Source of the DNA: an uncultured PS1 clade bacterium
GTDB lineage: Bacteria > Pseudomonadota > Alphaproteobacteria > RS24
Assembly: GCA_902624095.1 (NCBI GenBank)
Contig: CACNWB010000002.1
Coordinates: 56,153 to 120,152 of the forward strand
Length of the DNA: 64,000 nt
Reading direction: 5' to 3'
Shown here one piece after another: positions 27,079 to 35,317 of this stretch; positions within the stretch are counted from its first letter, which is position 1, and each line of letters opens with the position of its first letter. A program made the position numbers and the translations under genes. The notes beneath the pieces were generated by a model. It made no database searches. It was not told the DNA's origin and saw nothing but the letters and a program-made list of their open reading frames with translations.

Positions 27079-27080
27079 AA
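27064..27080 (-). promoter_or_regulatory. Sigma-54-like promoter for flagellin 2
   Basis: On the minus strand: TTGGAAGCGATATTGCT. GG-N10-GC spacing and TTGC are intact; the -24 box is TGGAAG instead of TGGCAC. The predicted start is near 27053, 35 nt before the gene. Confidence 0.65.
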
Positions 27081-27152
27081 GATTTAGAAACGACATGTGG
27101 GGAGTTTGTTTAGAAAAAAATTTGTTATTTTTGGCAGCAAGGGAGCTTGTGC

Positions 27153-28796
27153 TTAGCTGTCTTTGTTGAAGGCATCCATCATATTGGTCAAAAATTCGCC
27201 TGTATTGTTCATACTGGTCACCAACGCCTCCATCGCGGAGAACTGTTTAGTGTAGCGTGTGCGAATTTCTTCCATTCGTTCATCTAACTTCGCGCTGTCA
27301 AGGTTGAGATCAGTAACTTCTGTTGTTATCTGCGTCTTTCTGTTCGAGAGGTCACCAGCGGATTTAATGGTTTCGTCGATATAATCCGAGAGAGTGTCAA
27401 TCAGGCTCTTGCCTATAAATATATTAGCGGTGGCAACATTTTGGCTAGGCGTCACTGAAACGCCGAGTAAATCGCCAGATGTTGGCGCGTACACAGTATT
27501 TCCATCGCTATTTGTGCTGGTAGTGAGCGTTGTGCCCCCTAAGGTAGCGACGCTTGAACTACTATTGAATGTCCATGCATAGGTGCCAGGCGTTATATCT
27601 GCCGAAGCACTTTTCGTAACTGACAGAAAGTCTGAGTCCGACGTGGCGGTTGAATTGAAAATAGCGTCGAAAGTGGTGGCATCTGTTGCAAGCGCATTCT
27701 CAAAAGATGATTTGGTTAAGGTCAAAGTGCCATCAAGATTGGTGCGGACGCCAAGATTTGAGAGATAAAGAGATGAGGTGCCAAAACCCGTTAGTGCCCC
27801 ATTCGTAAGGGATCTAAGTCTTTTGACAACTGCAGCTGCTACCGGGTCATTGTTCAGTGGTCCAGCCTCAGTCGTGGCTGAACCGGTTTTGGTAAGTTCG
27901 TTCAACTTCGTGCGCGACGAATTTAGACTATCTATAAAAGACTGCATCTGATTGTAGGCGGTTGTTGTATCGAGGGCGCCGCTTACTCTAAAAGTTGAAG
28001 AGGTTGTGGTTGTTAAGTCGAGTGTGTAGCCTTCGAATAAGTCGGCAATCGAGTTGCTTTCGCGCGCTATTGAAATACCGTCAACGGTCAGAGTAGCGTT
28101 AGAAGCCGCCACGGTCTGGTGGTTGTTGTTGTCACTAGTGGTATCTAGAGCGGTAATTGTCGAACCGGCGCTTGTAGGTGTAACGGTTAAGCGCAACGCA
28201 TTATCGGCACCCGTTTCGGAACGCACTAGAAGCGAATAAGAATTCTCGGCTTTTTTTACAATGCTCGCCGACACACCGCTAAGAGCATTAAGGCTAGAGG
28301 CTATTCCAGCCAGTGTTTTATTTGTGTCGGCGATAGTAGCAGTTACTGCCGATACGCTAGTGTCACGAGTAAATGATGTGGCATTTTCGTTCCATGTGCC
28401 AAAATCTATTGAGATAGATCCAGTTGCCAGTTCCTGTGTCGGTGAAGTGTAACCCGAAAACTCCAGGGTTTGTGAGGTTGCCAGAGTGGTTACCTGAACA
28501 TCCGAAGTAAACGCAGTTGCCAAGGAGGTATCACTTACTGAAATGGTGTTACCGGAGCTGGTACTCGTTGCTGTGTATTTAGATGTTCCAGCAAACCCAG
28601 AAATGTTTGTTTTGAGGTTGCCTAGCTCTGAAGATAGGGTGGCTAGAGCCGAAATGGCTGTTGTGCGCTTATCTATTTTGTTTTGCAGAAGGTCTTTTTG
28701 AGGTGCAGTTTCGGCTTGGACAAGGCTATCCACGATCTGAGTAATATTCAGCCCAGATCCTTTTGAATTTAATGCGCTAAGATAGTCGACACTCAT
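27153..28796 (-). CDS. fliD: Filament cap protein FliD (HAP2)
   Basis: A 547-aa cap protein. N-terminal FliD pattern: SGLNITQIVDSLVQAETAPQKDLLQNKIDKRTTAISALATLSSELGNLK; C-terminal coiled coil about 470-535 (LSDYIDETIKSAGDLSNRK, then LDERMEEIRTRYTKQFSAMEALVTSMN). The middle is Ser/Thr-rich beta sequence. FliD caps the filament and folds arriving flagellin; FliT, encoded at 32.6 kb, is its usual chaperone. A sigma-54 site lies 44-60 bp upstream on the same strand. Confidence 0.95.
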   Translation of the reverse strand: MSVDYLSALNSKGSGLNITQIVDSLVQAETAPQKDLLQNKIDKRTTAISALATLSSELGNLKTNISGFAGTSKYTATSTSSGNTISVSDTSLATAFTSDVQVTTLATSQTLEFSGYTSPTQELATGSISIDFGTWNENATSFTRDTSVSAVTATIADTNKTLAGIASSLNALSGVSASIVKKAENSYSLLVRSETGADNALRLTVTPTSAGSTITALDTTSDNNNHQTVAASNATLTVDGISIARESNSIADLFEGYTLDLTTTTSSTFRVSGALDTTTAYNQMQSFIDSLNSSRTKLNELTKTGSATTEAGPLNNDPVAAAVVKRLRSLTNGALTGFGTSSLYLSNLGVRTNLDGTLTLTKSSFENALATDATTFDAIFNSTATSDSDFLSVTKSASADITPGTYAWTFNSSSSVATLGGTTLTTSTNSDGNTVYAPTSGDLLGVSVTPSQNVATANIFIGKSLIDTLSDYIDETIKSAGDLSNRKTQITTEVTDLNLDSAKLDERMEEIRTRYTKQFSAMEALVTSMNNTGEFLTNMMDAFNKDS

Positions 28797-28839
28797 CTAG
28801 CCACCCGAACACCTTCCAACATATCAACGTCACAAACCT

Positions 28840-28856
28840 GCAAAATTTATGCCAAA
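28840..28856 (-). promoter_or_regulatory. Sigma-54 promoter for fliD
   Basis: On the minus strand: TTTGGCATAAATTTTGC, with TGGCAT at -24, TTGC at -12 and GG-N10-GC spacing. The predicted start is near 28829, 33 nt before fliD. Confidence 0.8.
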
Positions 28857-28949
28857 TCCCGAGATTTTCCGCTGTTTTAAAATGTATGCCAACCGCTAAA
28901 TATTGGCGCCACAAGACGTTAACGAGGCTATCAAACAAAGGATATCGTA

Positions 28950-29321
28950 ATGTTTTATGAGCAGGCCAAGCGCTCCTATGAGCTTCACGAAACCAGTTTC
29001 GTGGAAAATATTGAAAATAATCATGAAATAGTACGATTAATTCTTAAAGAATTACAAAAACATTTAATAATTATCACTTCGTGCGAGAAAATTGATCTAA
29101 GTAACCAGGCGCGTCACTATGCAAAGGCTCACACAGCGCTACATTTGCTCCTTTCCAGCCTCGATCCAGAAAAAGGCGAAGAAATATCCAACAATCTGGC
29201 AGGGCTTTACTTATATGTTCAGCAGCAATTAATCGAAGGACGCGACCAAGACGGGTTTAAAGGCGATATTAACATTGTCGGGATTGTCACGGATTTGCTT
29301 GAAGCATGGGAACAAATGTAG
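28950..29321 (+). CDS. Second FliS-like export chaperone
   Basis: A 123-aa helical protein aligning by eye with FliS: HYAKAHTALHLLLSSLDPEKGEEISNNLAGLYLYVQQQLIEG matches the central FliS helices, with a final helix IVTDLLEAWEQM. The N-terminus has a Tyr-containing start (FYEQAKRSYELHETSF), as FliS does. FliS binds the flagellin C-terminus and delivers it to FlhA. A second copy with two different large flagellins suggests one chaperone per flagellin; this is inference. AAAGGAT precedes ATG 28950. No sigma-54 site was seen on this strand upstream. Sequence is AT-rich compared with fliS at 32.2 kb. Confidence 0.72.
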   Translation: MFYEQAKRSYELHETSFVENIENNHEIVRLILKELQKHLIIITSCEKIDLSNQARHYAKAHTALHLLLSSLDPEKGEEISNNLAGLYLYVQQQLIEGRDQDGFKGDINIVGIVTDLLEAWEQM

Positions 29322-29420
29322 GAACGTAAAAATAATTTTATGGTTTCAAAGTTTTCTATGTTTCCTAGCTGATAAAAAAGAGTTATTTTGAGGCTGGAAT
29401 TTTTGGGAAAAGGCTGATCC

Positions 29421-29906
29421 ATGGGTTTTTGTCCTCAGTGGGTATTTGATGTTTGCAGCGCTCGAGCGGCGCAGGAATTCATTTCTCTGGATTTGGATCT
29501 AGAAACCTATGCCAAGAAATATGAAAAGGGCCTCAGTGAGCATTATGAGGTAGTAAGCTATTCTTTAGTTTATGAGGCAGCTGAAGAAATGCTTCGTTTC
29601 CTAGATGAAATTGAAGAAGAAGCTGCCTCTGAGTGCCTCCATAGCTTTATTTTTAGTCGAACTAAATTTGAGTCCAAAGGCAAGGTCAGAAAGCTAAAAT
29701 CGCTTTTGTCTAGCGCTCTCGACCCGGAAAGGGACCTAAATTTTTACCCAAATGTTACCACCAAGAATTTTCGAGGTTTTGTTTTTAGTTTGCGCTCTAA
29801 AAATGAGTTTTTTGCTCCTGACGGTTGGAATATATCCGATGAGGAACATATCGAGTGGCTGGCAGAACTTATAAACCAAGAACTTTCATTGTTTAACTCG
29901 ATCTGA
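29421..29906 (+). CDS. Unknown protein between fliS-like and ClC genes
   Basis: A 161-aa acidic protein I do not recognise. Helical N-terminal half (ISLDLDLETYAKKYEKGLSEHY; EAAEEMLRFLDEIEEEAASECL), then a mixed segment with NFRGFVFSLRSKNEFFAPDGWN and a final helix HIEWLAELINQELSLF. No signal peptide or membrane helix. It starts 99 bp after the fliS-like gene, with the reading frame following GGGAAAAGGCTGATCC. Position beside the export chaperone suggests a cytoplasmic flagellar role, but the sequence alone does not show it. Confidence 0.62.
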   Translation: MGFCPQWVFDVCSARAAQEFISLDLDLETYAKKYEKGLSEHYEVVSYSLVYEAAEEMLRFLDEIEEEAASECLHSFIFSRTKFESKGKVRKLKSLLSSALDPERDLNFYPNVTTKNFRGFVFSLRSKNEFFAPDGWNISDEEHIEWLAELINQELSLFNSI

Positions 29907-29998
29907 CCGTTAAAAATTTAAAACTCTGCAGCTATTTAATTCCAAAATATCCAAAGATTTTGTGGTGTATAGGTAAATAAACCGCCATTATCGAAAGC

Positions 29999-31705
29999 AT
30001 GAAAAGCCTTCTGATTGATTTGCTTCGAAGTATTGGTCTGGGCGTCGTTTTCGGCAGCATTATGGCTGTCGTCTCGAGCGGGTTCGTCCTCGGTGTTTTG
30101 TATTTCACTGGGTTAAGAGGCCGCATGGATTTCATGCAGAGCGAAATTTATGGAATTTCCCTCAACCCCATTGTTATTCTTTGGCTTTTGCTAGCTGCTA
30201 GTTTAGTTGTCATGACGCGTCGCTTAGCTAATATAGATGCCTGGCAAACGCCCGCAGATAGCATTTATGCCGCACACCTTCCAGACAGCCTGCTCGATCA
30301 TAAAAAAGGCTTTGCCTCAACCCTTGCGGCTTTTATTTCGGCAAGCGGAGGTGCGTCTGTTGGCCAATATGGGCCACTAGTGCATTTTGGTGGCGTGATG
30401 GGCAGCCTTTTCCGCCGCGTGACAGGTGGCATTTTTTCAATGGATGTTTTTATCGGTTGCGGGGTTGCTGGAGCCATTTCCGCTGGTTTCGGTGCGCCGA
30501 TAGCCGGCATTGTTTTTGCCCATGAAGCTATTATCAAGCACTTCTCGCTCCGAGCCATTGCGCCGATTGCCATATCAAGCATAACGGCATCCGCAATGGG
30601 TCAATATCTGTTCGGTTCGCGCCAGCTCTTTCAACTTAGTTTTGCCCCGCCTGAGCTTATTTCATCTCTGCCGTTTTTAATCGGCTGCGGGATTGTTTTT
30701 GGGCTGGTAGCCGTGCTTTTCATGGTATCGGTTCGCTTCTTCGTCTCGATCGGCAAAAAATCCGGCTTATCAATCACGACGCTGACCTTTTCTGCGGCTC
30801 TGGTTTGCGGCAGCGTGGGTATGGTTTTCCCTCAAATCCTCGGTCTGGGGACGGAAACGATAAATGATGTGTTTGCGCAAGAACAAACTTACACGTTTTT
30901 GTTTATTTTGCTTTTTGCCAAAATAGCAATGACGGCTGTGTGTCTGGGATGGGGGCTTTTTGGGGGGGTGTTCTCGCCAGCGCTTCTTATAGGCGCTACC
31001 AGCGGCATGATCAGTGGAAAATTACTGGCTGGTGTCGGTTTTGTCGGTCTTATTCCAGTGTTGTCTGTGGGTGGGCTAGCAGCTGTGAGCGCATCAATTA
31101 TTGGCGCGCCGATGTCTGCCGTTCTTATCGTGTTCGAATTGAGCGGCTCTTATGAGTTTTCTGTGGCGGCGATGATTTGCGTTGTCATGTCGACGCTGGT
31201 TTCCTATCTTTTGTTCGGCCACTCCTATTTCACACGTCAACTAATGGACCGGCAAATTGACATCACGATGGGGCGCGGGCATTTGCGCATGACTGAATTG
31301 CCTGTGACAAAATATGTGCGCCCTTCCGATTACCTTGCCGTGGACGGCACAAGCAGCGTCGATACGGCGATATCTAATATGGTCACTGCTCAGGTTTCGG
31401 AAGCCTATATAATAGGCAAGGCAAATACCTTCATTGGAAAAGTTTTGTTGTTTAAGCTGATGGCAGCGCAACAGGCAGGAGATACTAACACTGTTGCTCT
31501 TGCTAAAATGGTCGAGCCCAACCCGCTGGTTTTGGACAAAGAAAGCTCCGTTGCTTCCGCTATTGAGACCGCCAGCGACTTTGTCGGGGAAAGCATACCG
31601 GTGGTTGACATGTCAACGCAAAAACTAGAGGGCGTAATTACGGAGGCGGATCTTTTGCAAGCTTATCTTGAATTACAAAATGATGCCCGCGTCATCGAAA
31701 ATTAG
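29999..31705 (+). CDS. ClC-family chloride channel with tandem CBS domains
   Basis: A 568-aa membrane protein: about 10 hydrophobic helices over residues 1-410, then two CBS domains (about 430-490 and 500-560). Family motifs: SGGASVGQYGPLVHFGG (equivalent of GREGP), AISAGFGAPIAGIVFAHE, and GGVFSPALLIGA. The gating glutamate position of GREGP is Tyr here (GQYGP), and the usual GSGIP motif is replaced (ADSIYAAHLPDS). Glu loss in model ClC proteins turns antiporters into passive channels, so this may conduct differently. It interrupts the flagellar gene run and has no obvious link to it. Confidence 0.88.
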   Translation: MKSLLIDLLRSIGLGVVFGSIMAVVSSGFVLGVLYFTGLRGRMDFMQSEIYGISLNPIVILWLLLAASLVVMTRRLANIDAWQTPADSIYAAHLPDSLLDHKKGFASTLAAFISASGGASVGQYGPLVHFGGVMGSLFRRVTGGIFSMDVFIGCGVAGAISAGFGAPIAGIVFAHEAIIKHFSLRAIAPIAISSITASAMGQYLFGSRQLFQLSFAPPELISSLPFLIGCGIVFGLVAVLFMVSVRFFVSIGKKSGLSITTLTFSAALVCGSVGMVFPQILGLGTETINDVFAQEQTYTFLFILLFAKIAMTAVCLGWGLFGGVFSPALLIGATSGMISGKLLAGVGFVGLIPVLSVGGLAAVSASIIGAPMSAVLIVFELSGSYEFSVAAMICVVMSTLVSYLLFGHSYFTRQLMDRQIDITMGRGHLRMTELPVTKYVRPSDYLAVDGTSSVDTAISNMVTAQVSEAYIIGKANTFIGKVLLFKLMAAQQAGDTNTVALAKMVEPNPLVLDKESSVASAIETASDFVGESIPVVDMSTQKLEGVITEADLLQAYLELQNDARVIEN

Positions 31706-32097
31706 GCTAGCAAATCAACTTGACCGCTGAAGCGAGGCATATCTGCCTGCATTGATGAAGTTAAAGCCAAACGAACAGCGGCAACATTGTGCTGGAAGGT
31801 AGGCAAAAATCCGGCACGCATTGCCAAATTGGTTTCCGTTAACACCGTTGAGGGAGCTTGGCGCGGATGCGCACGCAGGGCACGCGGTGCATCTGCATCG
31901 GCTCGGACAGGCAACTGGGCTTGCGTCGGCCGCGATACATGCATCGGGCTTACCGGTGCAATGCCTGCAGCGGTTTGCTGGAGAGTTGGCACGGGGTTTG
32001 CAAATGAGTTTAACGCGACGTGCTGTGCCGCCGCTGCAGTTCCTGTCGGAACGGGAGCAACGCGAAACGGCGTGTCGGTGGACGTAAAAATTGCCAT
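31702..32097 (-). CDS. Unknown protein, minus strand, between ClC and fliS
   Basis: A 131-aa ORF (from ATG 32097; the track uses TTG 32103). The codon pattern looks genuine, and overlapping frames on the plus strand look like Arg/Cys-rich noise. The sequence is Ala/Pro/Thr-rich at first (RVAPVPTGTAAAAQHVALNSF), then has a plausible helical C-terminus (NLAMRAGFLPTFQHNVAAVRLALTSS). No family recognised. The start is unclear: no Shine-Dalgarno sequence, and a sigma-54-like element on this strand would begin transcription after the ATG. It overlaps the ClC stop by 4 bp, convergently. Confidence 0.5.
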   Translation of the reverse strand: MAIFTSTDTPFRVAPVPTGTAAAAQHVALNSFANPVPTLQQTAAGIAPVSPMHVSRPTQAQLPVRADADAPRALRAHPRQAPSTVLTETNLAMRAGFLPTFQHNVAAVRLALTSSMQADMPRFSGQVDLLA

Positions 32098-32113
32098 GGG
32101 CAAATTTTATGCC
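32097..32113 (+). promoter_or_regulatory. Quasi-palindromic sigma-54 element before fliS
   Basis: Read plus, TGGGCAAATTTTATGCC has GG-N10-GC, with a predicted start near 32124, 38 nt before fliS. Read minus (32100-32116) it is TTTGGCATAAAATTTGC, a better consensus, but that start would fall inside the opposing ORF. The plus-strand use is preferred from position. Confidence 0.6.
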
Positions 32114-32161
32114 AAAACGGTCCGGTAAACAAGCCGGAGCGGGTTCGTAGGAGAAAAATTT

Positions 32162-32566
32162 ATGACAGGCAATGCGCGCGTCAAAGCCGCCTATCAGGAA
32201 ACCCAAGCTGAAAGCAGCCTTTATGCTGGCAATGCCGAAGAAGCGACGCTGGTGGTTTTGGGCGAATTGATAAAATCCATGCGGGTATTTGCCGAGAATG
32301 CCAACCCGCGCGACGGCAAGCCTGAAATTCGGACGCATCATTTCTCGCGGGCCCTTACAATTATCTATGCGCTGCAATCTGGCCTTGATCTGGAAAAGGG
32401 AGGTGCGCTGGCCGGAAAACTGTTCCAGGTGTACGAATATGCGCGTCAGGCACTCATCAAGGATTTGCGTTCCGCGCGCGACGACATGGTTTCATCGGCC
32501 TGCGGAGCTCTGGATGAGGTTCATGCTTCCTGGCAAACGGCCTATGGTGAAGGGCTCAATAGATGA
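32162..32566 (+). CDS. fliS: Flagellin export chaperone FliS
   Basis: A 134-aa helical protein of FliS type: KAAYQETQAESSLYAGNAEE at the N-terminus, LVVLGELIKSM in helix 2, and FSRALTIIYALQSGLDLEKGG, then LAGKLFQVYEYARQALIKDLRS. FliS keeps flagellin unfolded in the cytoplasm and hands it to FlhA. TAGGAG lies 8 bp before ATG 32162. It overlaps the FliT-like gene by 4 bp (ATGA), making a two-gene chaperone operon convergent with the fleQ-like gene. Confidence 0.9.
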   Translation: MTGNARVKAAYQETQAESSLYAGNAEEATLVVLGELIKSMRVFAENANPRDGKPEIRTHHFSRALTIIYALQSGLDLEKGGALAGKLFQVYEYARQALIKDLRSARDDMVSSACGALDEVHASWQTAYGEGLNR

Positions 32567-32844
32567 GCGCCTTCCGCAAATCTTACGCCGCAGAGACTGG
32601 GGCGCTTGAGGACGCACTGACAGCGGGCGATTTTGACACGGCACTGGCATGCGACAAGCGGCGACAGGACCTTTTGCGCGCCGCAATTGCTGAAATTCCT
32701 GAAAATGATAAGGAATTGAAACAGTTTCTCGCCGATGCCGAAGCGCATAATGCCGCAATGATAACACGCCTCGAAGACGGTCTTAAACGTGGGCGCCGCG
32801 CGCTCTCGCAGTCGCAAAAAGCCGTAAAGGCCTACACCCGATAG
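32563..32844 (+). CDS. fliT: FliT-like export chaperone
   Basis: A 93-aa helical protein overlapping the fliS stop. FliT is the chaperone of the filament cap FliD, and in enterics also a regulator. The sequence (GALEDALTAGDFDTALACDKRRQDLLRA, then MITRLEDGLKRGRRALSQSQKAVKAY) has the short helix-turn-helix-rich FliT look, including the late conserved Y. The identity rests largely on size and on the fliS-fliT order, since FliT sequences are poorly conserved. Confidence 0.75.
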   Translation: MSAFRKSYAAETGALEDALTAGDFDTALACDKRRQDLLRAAIAEIPENDKELKQFLADAEAHNAAMITRLEDGLKRGRRALSQSQKAVKAYTR

Positions 32845-32847
32845 GGT

Positions 32848-33927
32848 TTACTTGTCGGTCGGCTTTTCGATCATCAGTTTTTTCATTTTTTCTATTAAAG
32901 TTGTTCGGCGCAGGTTCAAGGCTTCGGCGGCGCCGCTAATAGTGCCATTCGTCTTTGTCAATGCCGCCTCAATAAGCACCACCTCAACATCGCGCAAATG
33001 GCGGCGCAGATCTATCGCATCAAAATAGGCAAACCACTCCCTATAATGGCTCGGGTGCGGCAGCGGGCTCTGACTGTCAAGGTCGGTATCGCCGGAAATG
33101 CCTTCCAGGTCTTGCGAGGCGGTCCAAAGCGCGTCTTGCTCTTCACTACGGCTGGGCACCCGTAGGCGCAAAAGATTATTGCGAACATCTTTGCCGGTTA
33201 CCGTTTTGCCCGGAAACAAAAGCACGGCGCGTTCGACAATATTGCGCAATTCGCGCACATTTCCTGGCCAATTGTAACGTGACATTTCGGACAGCGCGCT
33301 GTCGTCAAATTTCGGCATGTCCTGTTCGGCATCGGCTTCGATTTGCGTGAGCATGGTTTTGACAAGAAGCGGCACATCAACACTGCGCTCGGCCAGGCTC
33401 GGCACCTGAATGGGAAAAACATTAATGCGATAGAACAAATCCGCACGGAAACGCCCGTCATCGACATAGGCATCCAAATTCTGGTGAGTGGCGCAAACCA
33501 GCCGAAAATCCACTGGAATGTCTTCATTTCCGCCAACGCGCTGAATTGTGCGGTTTTCCAGCGCGCGCAGAAGCTTTGACTGGAGATTGAGGTTCATGTC
33601 GCCTATCTCGTCGAGAAACAATGTGCCACCATTCGCCATTTCAAAACGACCCTCACGAGCCTGATCGGCACCTGTAAATGCGCCTTTTTCATGACCGAAT
33701 AGTTCGGATTCCAGCAATTCTGCTGGAATTGCCGCACAATTTACCGAAACCAAGCGCCCATTGCGATGCGATGCAGCGTGAATGGCATTTGCAACCACAT
33801 CCTTGCCAGTGCCAGTTTCGCCCTGTATCAAAACCGAGCTGGCCGATGGCGCTACAATACCGATCAGATTTTTAAGTTCCTTGATAGGTGCCGATTGTCC
33901 GGCGATCAATTCGTCAATTGCTTGCAT
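32848..33927 (-). CDS. fleQ: Sigma-54 activator without receiver domain (FleQ-like)
   Basis: A 359-aa enhancer-binding protein. The AAA+ domain starts almost at once (about 8-240): Walker A GETGTGKD, sigma-54 contact loop GAFTGA, Walker B GGTLFLDEIG, and [20 protein letters not shown] Fis-type helix-turn-helix lies at the C-terminus (GTISGAAEALNLRRTTLIEKM, about 325-350). There is no N-terminal receiver or FleQ domain. GTG 33954 is an alternative start adding nine residues; neither start has a strong ribosome site. The HTH and its place beside the HTH-less partner suggest it is the DNA-binding master regulator of the sigma-54 sites listed here. Confidence 0.85.
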   Translation of the reverse strand: MQAIDELIAGQSAPIKELKNLIGIVAPSASSVLIQGETGTGKDVVANAIHAASHRNGRLVSVNCAAIPAELLESELFGHEKGAFTGADQAREGRFEMANGGTLFLDEIGDMNLNLQSKLLRALENRTIQRVGGNEDIPVDFRLVCATHQNLDAYVDDGRFRADLFYRINVFPIQVPSLAERSVDVPLLVKTMLTQIEADAEQDMPKFDDSALSEMSRYNWPGNVRELRNIVERAVLLFPGKTVTGKDVRNNLLRLRVPSRSEEQDALWTASQDLEGISGDTDLDSQSPLPHPSHYREWFAYFDAIDLRRHLRDVEVVLIEAALTKTNGTISGAAEALNLRRTTLIEKMKKLMIEKPTDK

Positions 33928-34088
33928 ATTTTCAAAAACCGATCCCCAAAACACCCTGTCAACAATTCGGCAAACATTCCCACGCGCGTGTCATGTTTTT
34001 GAACCCATTGACTAACACTATGCGGGAAACCGCCCATAAATACCCCAAAAAAATTTAAATTAACTAAAATTTTACGCTTTTTAAGAGT

Positions 34089-34105
34089 TTGGCCTGCTTC
34101 TTGCC
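34089..34105 (+). promoter_or_regulatory. Sigma-54 promoter for fleT-fliEFGHIJ
   Basis: TTGGCCTGCTTCTTGCC keeps GG-N10-GC and TTGC; the -24 box is TGGCCT. The predicted start is near 34116, 22 nt before ATG 34138 (AAAGGAG upstream). It implies that the second activator is itself under sigma-54 control. Confidence 0.75.
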
Positions 34106-34137
34106 TATGTCCACCTACAACGCAAAAGGAGCACTGC

Positions 34138-35310
34138 ATGGGTGAGATTTGTATTCATAGTTTCGGATTGGACATCGCGCCGCGTTTGGCCCAAGCTCTG
34201 GGCGCGCGCATGGCAAAAACGACGCTCGTCAAAAGCGCCGATGCACCGGCGGGCGAGGCTGGGCAGACCTGCGATGCGCTGGTCATATCGAAATCGCTGG
34301 TCGAAAAGCTGGGTGGCACGGAAGCCCTGCTCGAATTTGCGCGCAAAGCAAAGGCGCGCAAAATACTCATCATTCACGAAGATGCCGATGCTCCCAAAAT
34401 CATATGCGGCACAGGCGGGCGTGTTTGGAATATGGCTCTGAGCGGCGTGAATGAAGAAGCTGACGGCGAGTTTGGCGTGCAAATGGCCGCCACGCTTGTG
34501 AGCGAGGCGCACAATGTGGCCGTGTCGGATGATGCCAGTTCCAATTTGCTGACCATGGCGCGTCGCGTGGCCGATACGGATGTCACGGTTTTCATCAATG
34601 GCCCCACGGGCACGGGCAAGGAAGTGCTGGCGCGCTTCGTTCACAATTATTCTTCGCGCAGCGAACAGCCTTTTGTGGCTGTCAATTGCGCGGCCATTCC
34701 AGAAAACATGCTGGAAGCCATTTTGTTTGGCCATGAAAAGGGCGCGTTTACCGGCGCCTCATCGGCCAATAAGGGTATTTTCCGAGCTTCGGATGGCGGC
34801 ACGCTTCTGCTAGATGAAATTTCTGAGATGCCAATGTCGCTACAGGCGAAATTGCTGCGTGTGTTGCAGGAAAAGGCCGTCACGCCGATCGGGGCGCACC
34901 AGGATATCCCCGTAGACGTGCGTGTGGTGGCAACCTCAAACCGCGACATGATGGATGAAATCCGCGACGGCAAGTTTCGTGAAGACCTCTATTATCGCCT
35001 GAATGTGTTTCCGCTGGCAACGCTGCATCTTTCGGCACGCCGTGCCGACATCATCCCCATCGCCACAGTGCTTTTAAAACGCCATTGCGAAAATAAAGAC
35101 CAAATACCTTGGCTGACGCCCGAGGCCTTGCAAGTGCTTATGGGTTATGACTGGCCCGGCAATGTGCGCGAATTGGAAAATGTTCTCCAGCGCGCGCTTG
35201 TCTTGTGTGAAGGCAGTGTAATTAACGCCACCGACATTGTCACCGATTTGGGTAGCGTGAATATGGTGGCCCAGCCAACCAATTTAAAACTAGAGCAAAC
35301 CGGGTCCTAA
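34138..35310 (+). CDS. Sigma-54 activator without DNA-binding domain (FleT/FlbD-like)
   Basis: A 390-aa protein. Residues 1-110 resemble a degenerate receiver lacking an obvious phospho-acceptor pattern. Residues about 125-350 are a complete AAA+ domain with [24 protein letters not shown] and [20 protein letters not shown]. The protein ends about 30 residues later ([14 protein letters not shown]) with no helix-turn-helix. In R. sphaeroides, FleT also lacks a DNA-binding domain, is the first gene of fleT-fliEFGHIJ and works as a complex with FleQ. The same order here supports that model. It may be named flbD in automated annotation. Confidence 0.82.
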   Translation: MGEICIHSFGLDIAPRLAQALGARMAKTTLVKSADAPAGEAGQTCDALVISKSLVEKLGGTEALLEFARKAKARKILIIHEDADAPKIICGTGGRVWNMALSGVNEEADGEFGVQMAATLVSEAHNVAVSDDASSNLLTMARRVADTDVTVFINGPTGTGKEVLARFVHNYSSRSEQPFVAVNCAAIPENMLEAILFGHEKGAFTGASSANKGIFRASDGGTLLLDEISEMPMSLQAKLLRVLQEKAVTPIGAHQDIPVDVRVVATSNRDMMDEIRDGKFREDLYYRLNVFPLATLHLSARRADIIPIATVLLKRHCENKDQIPWLTPEALQVLMGYDWPGNVRELENVLQRALVLCEGSVINATDIVTDLGSVNMVAQPTNLKLEQTGS

Positions 35311-35317
35311 GGAGTAG

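Noticed and set aside
31715-32377. 220-aa Cys/Arg-rich ORF on the minus strand
   Set aside because: It overlaps fliS in another frame and has noise-like composition; a shadow ORF.
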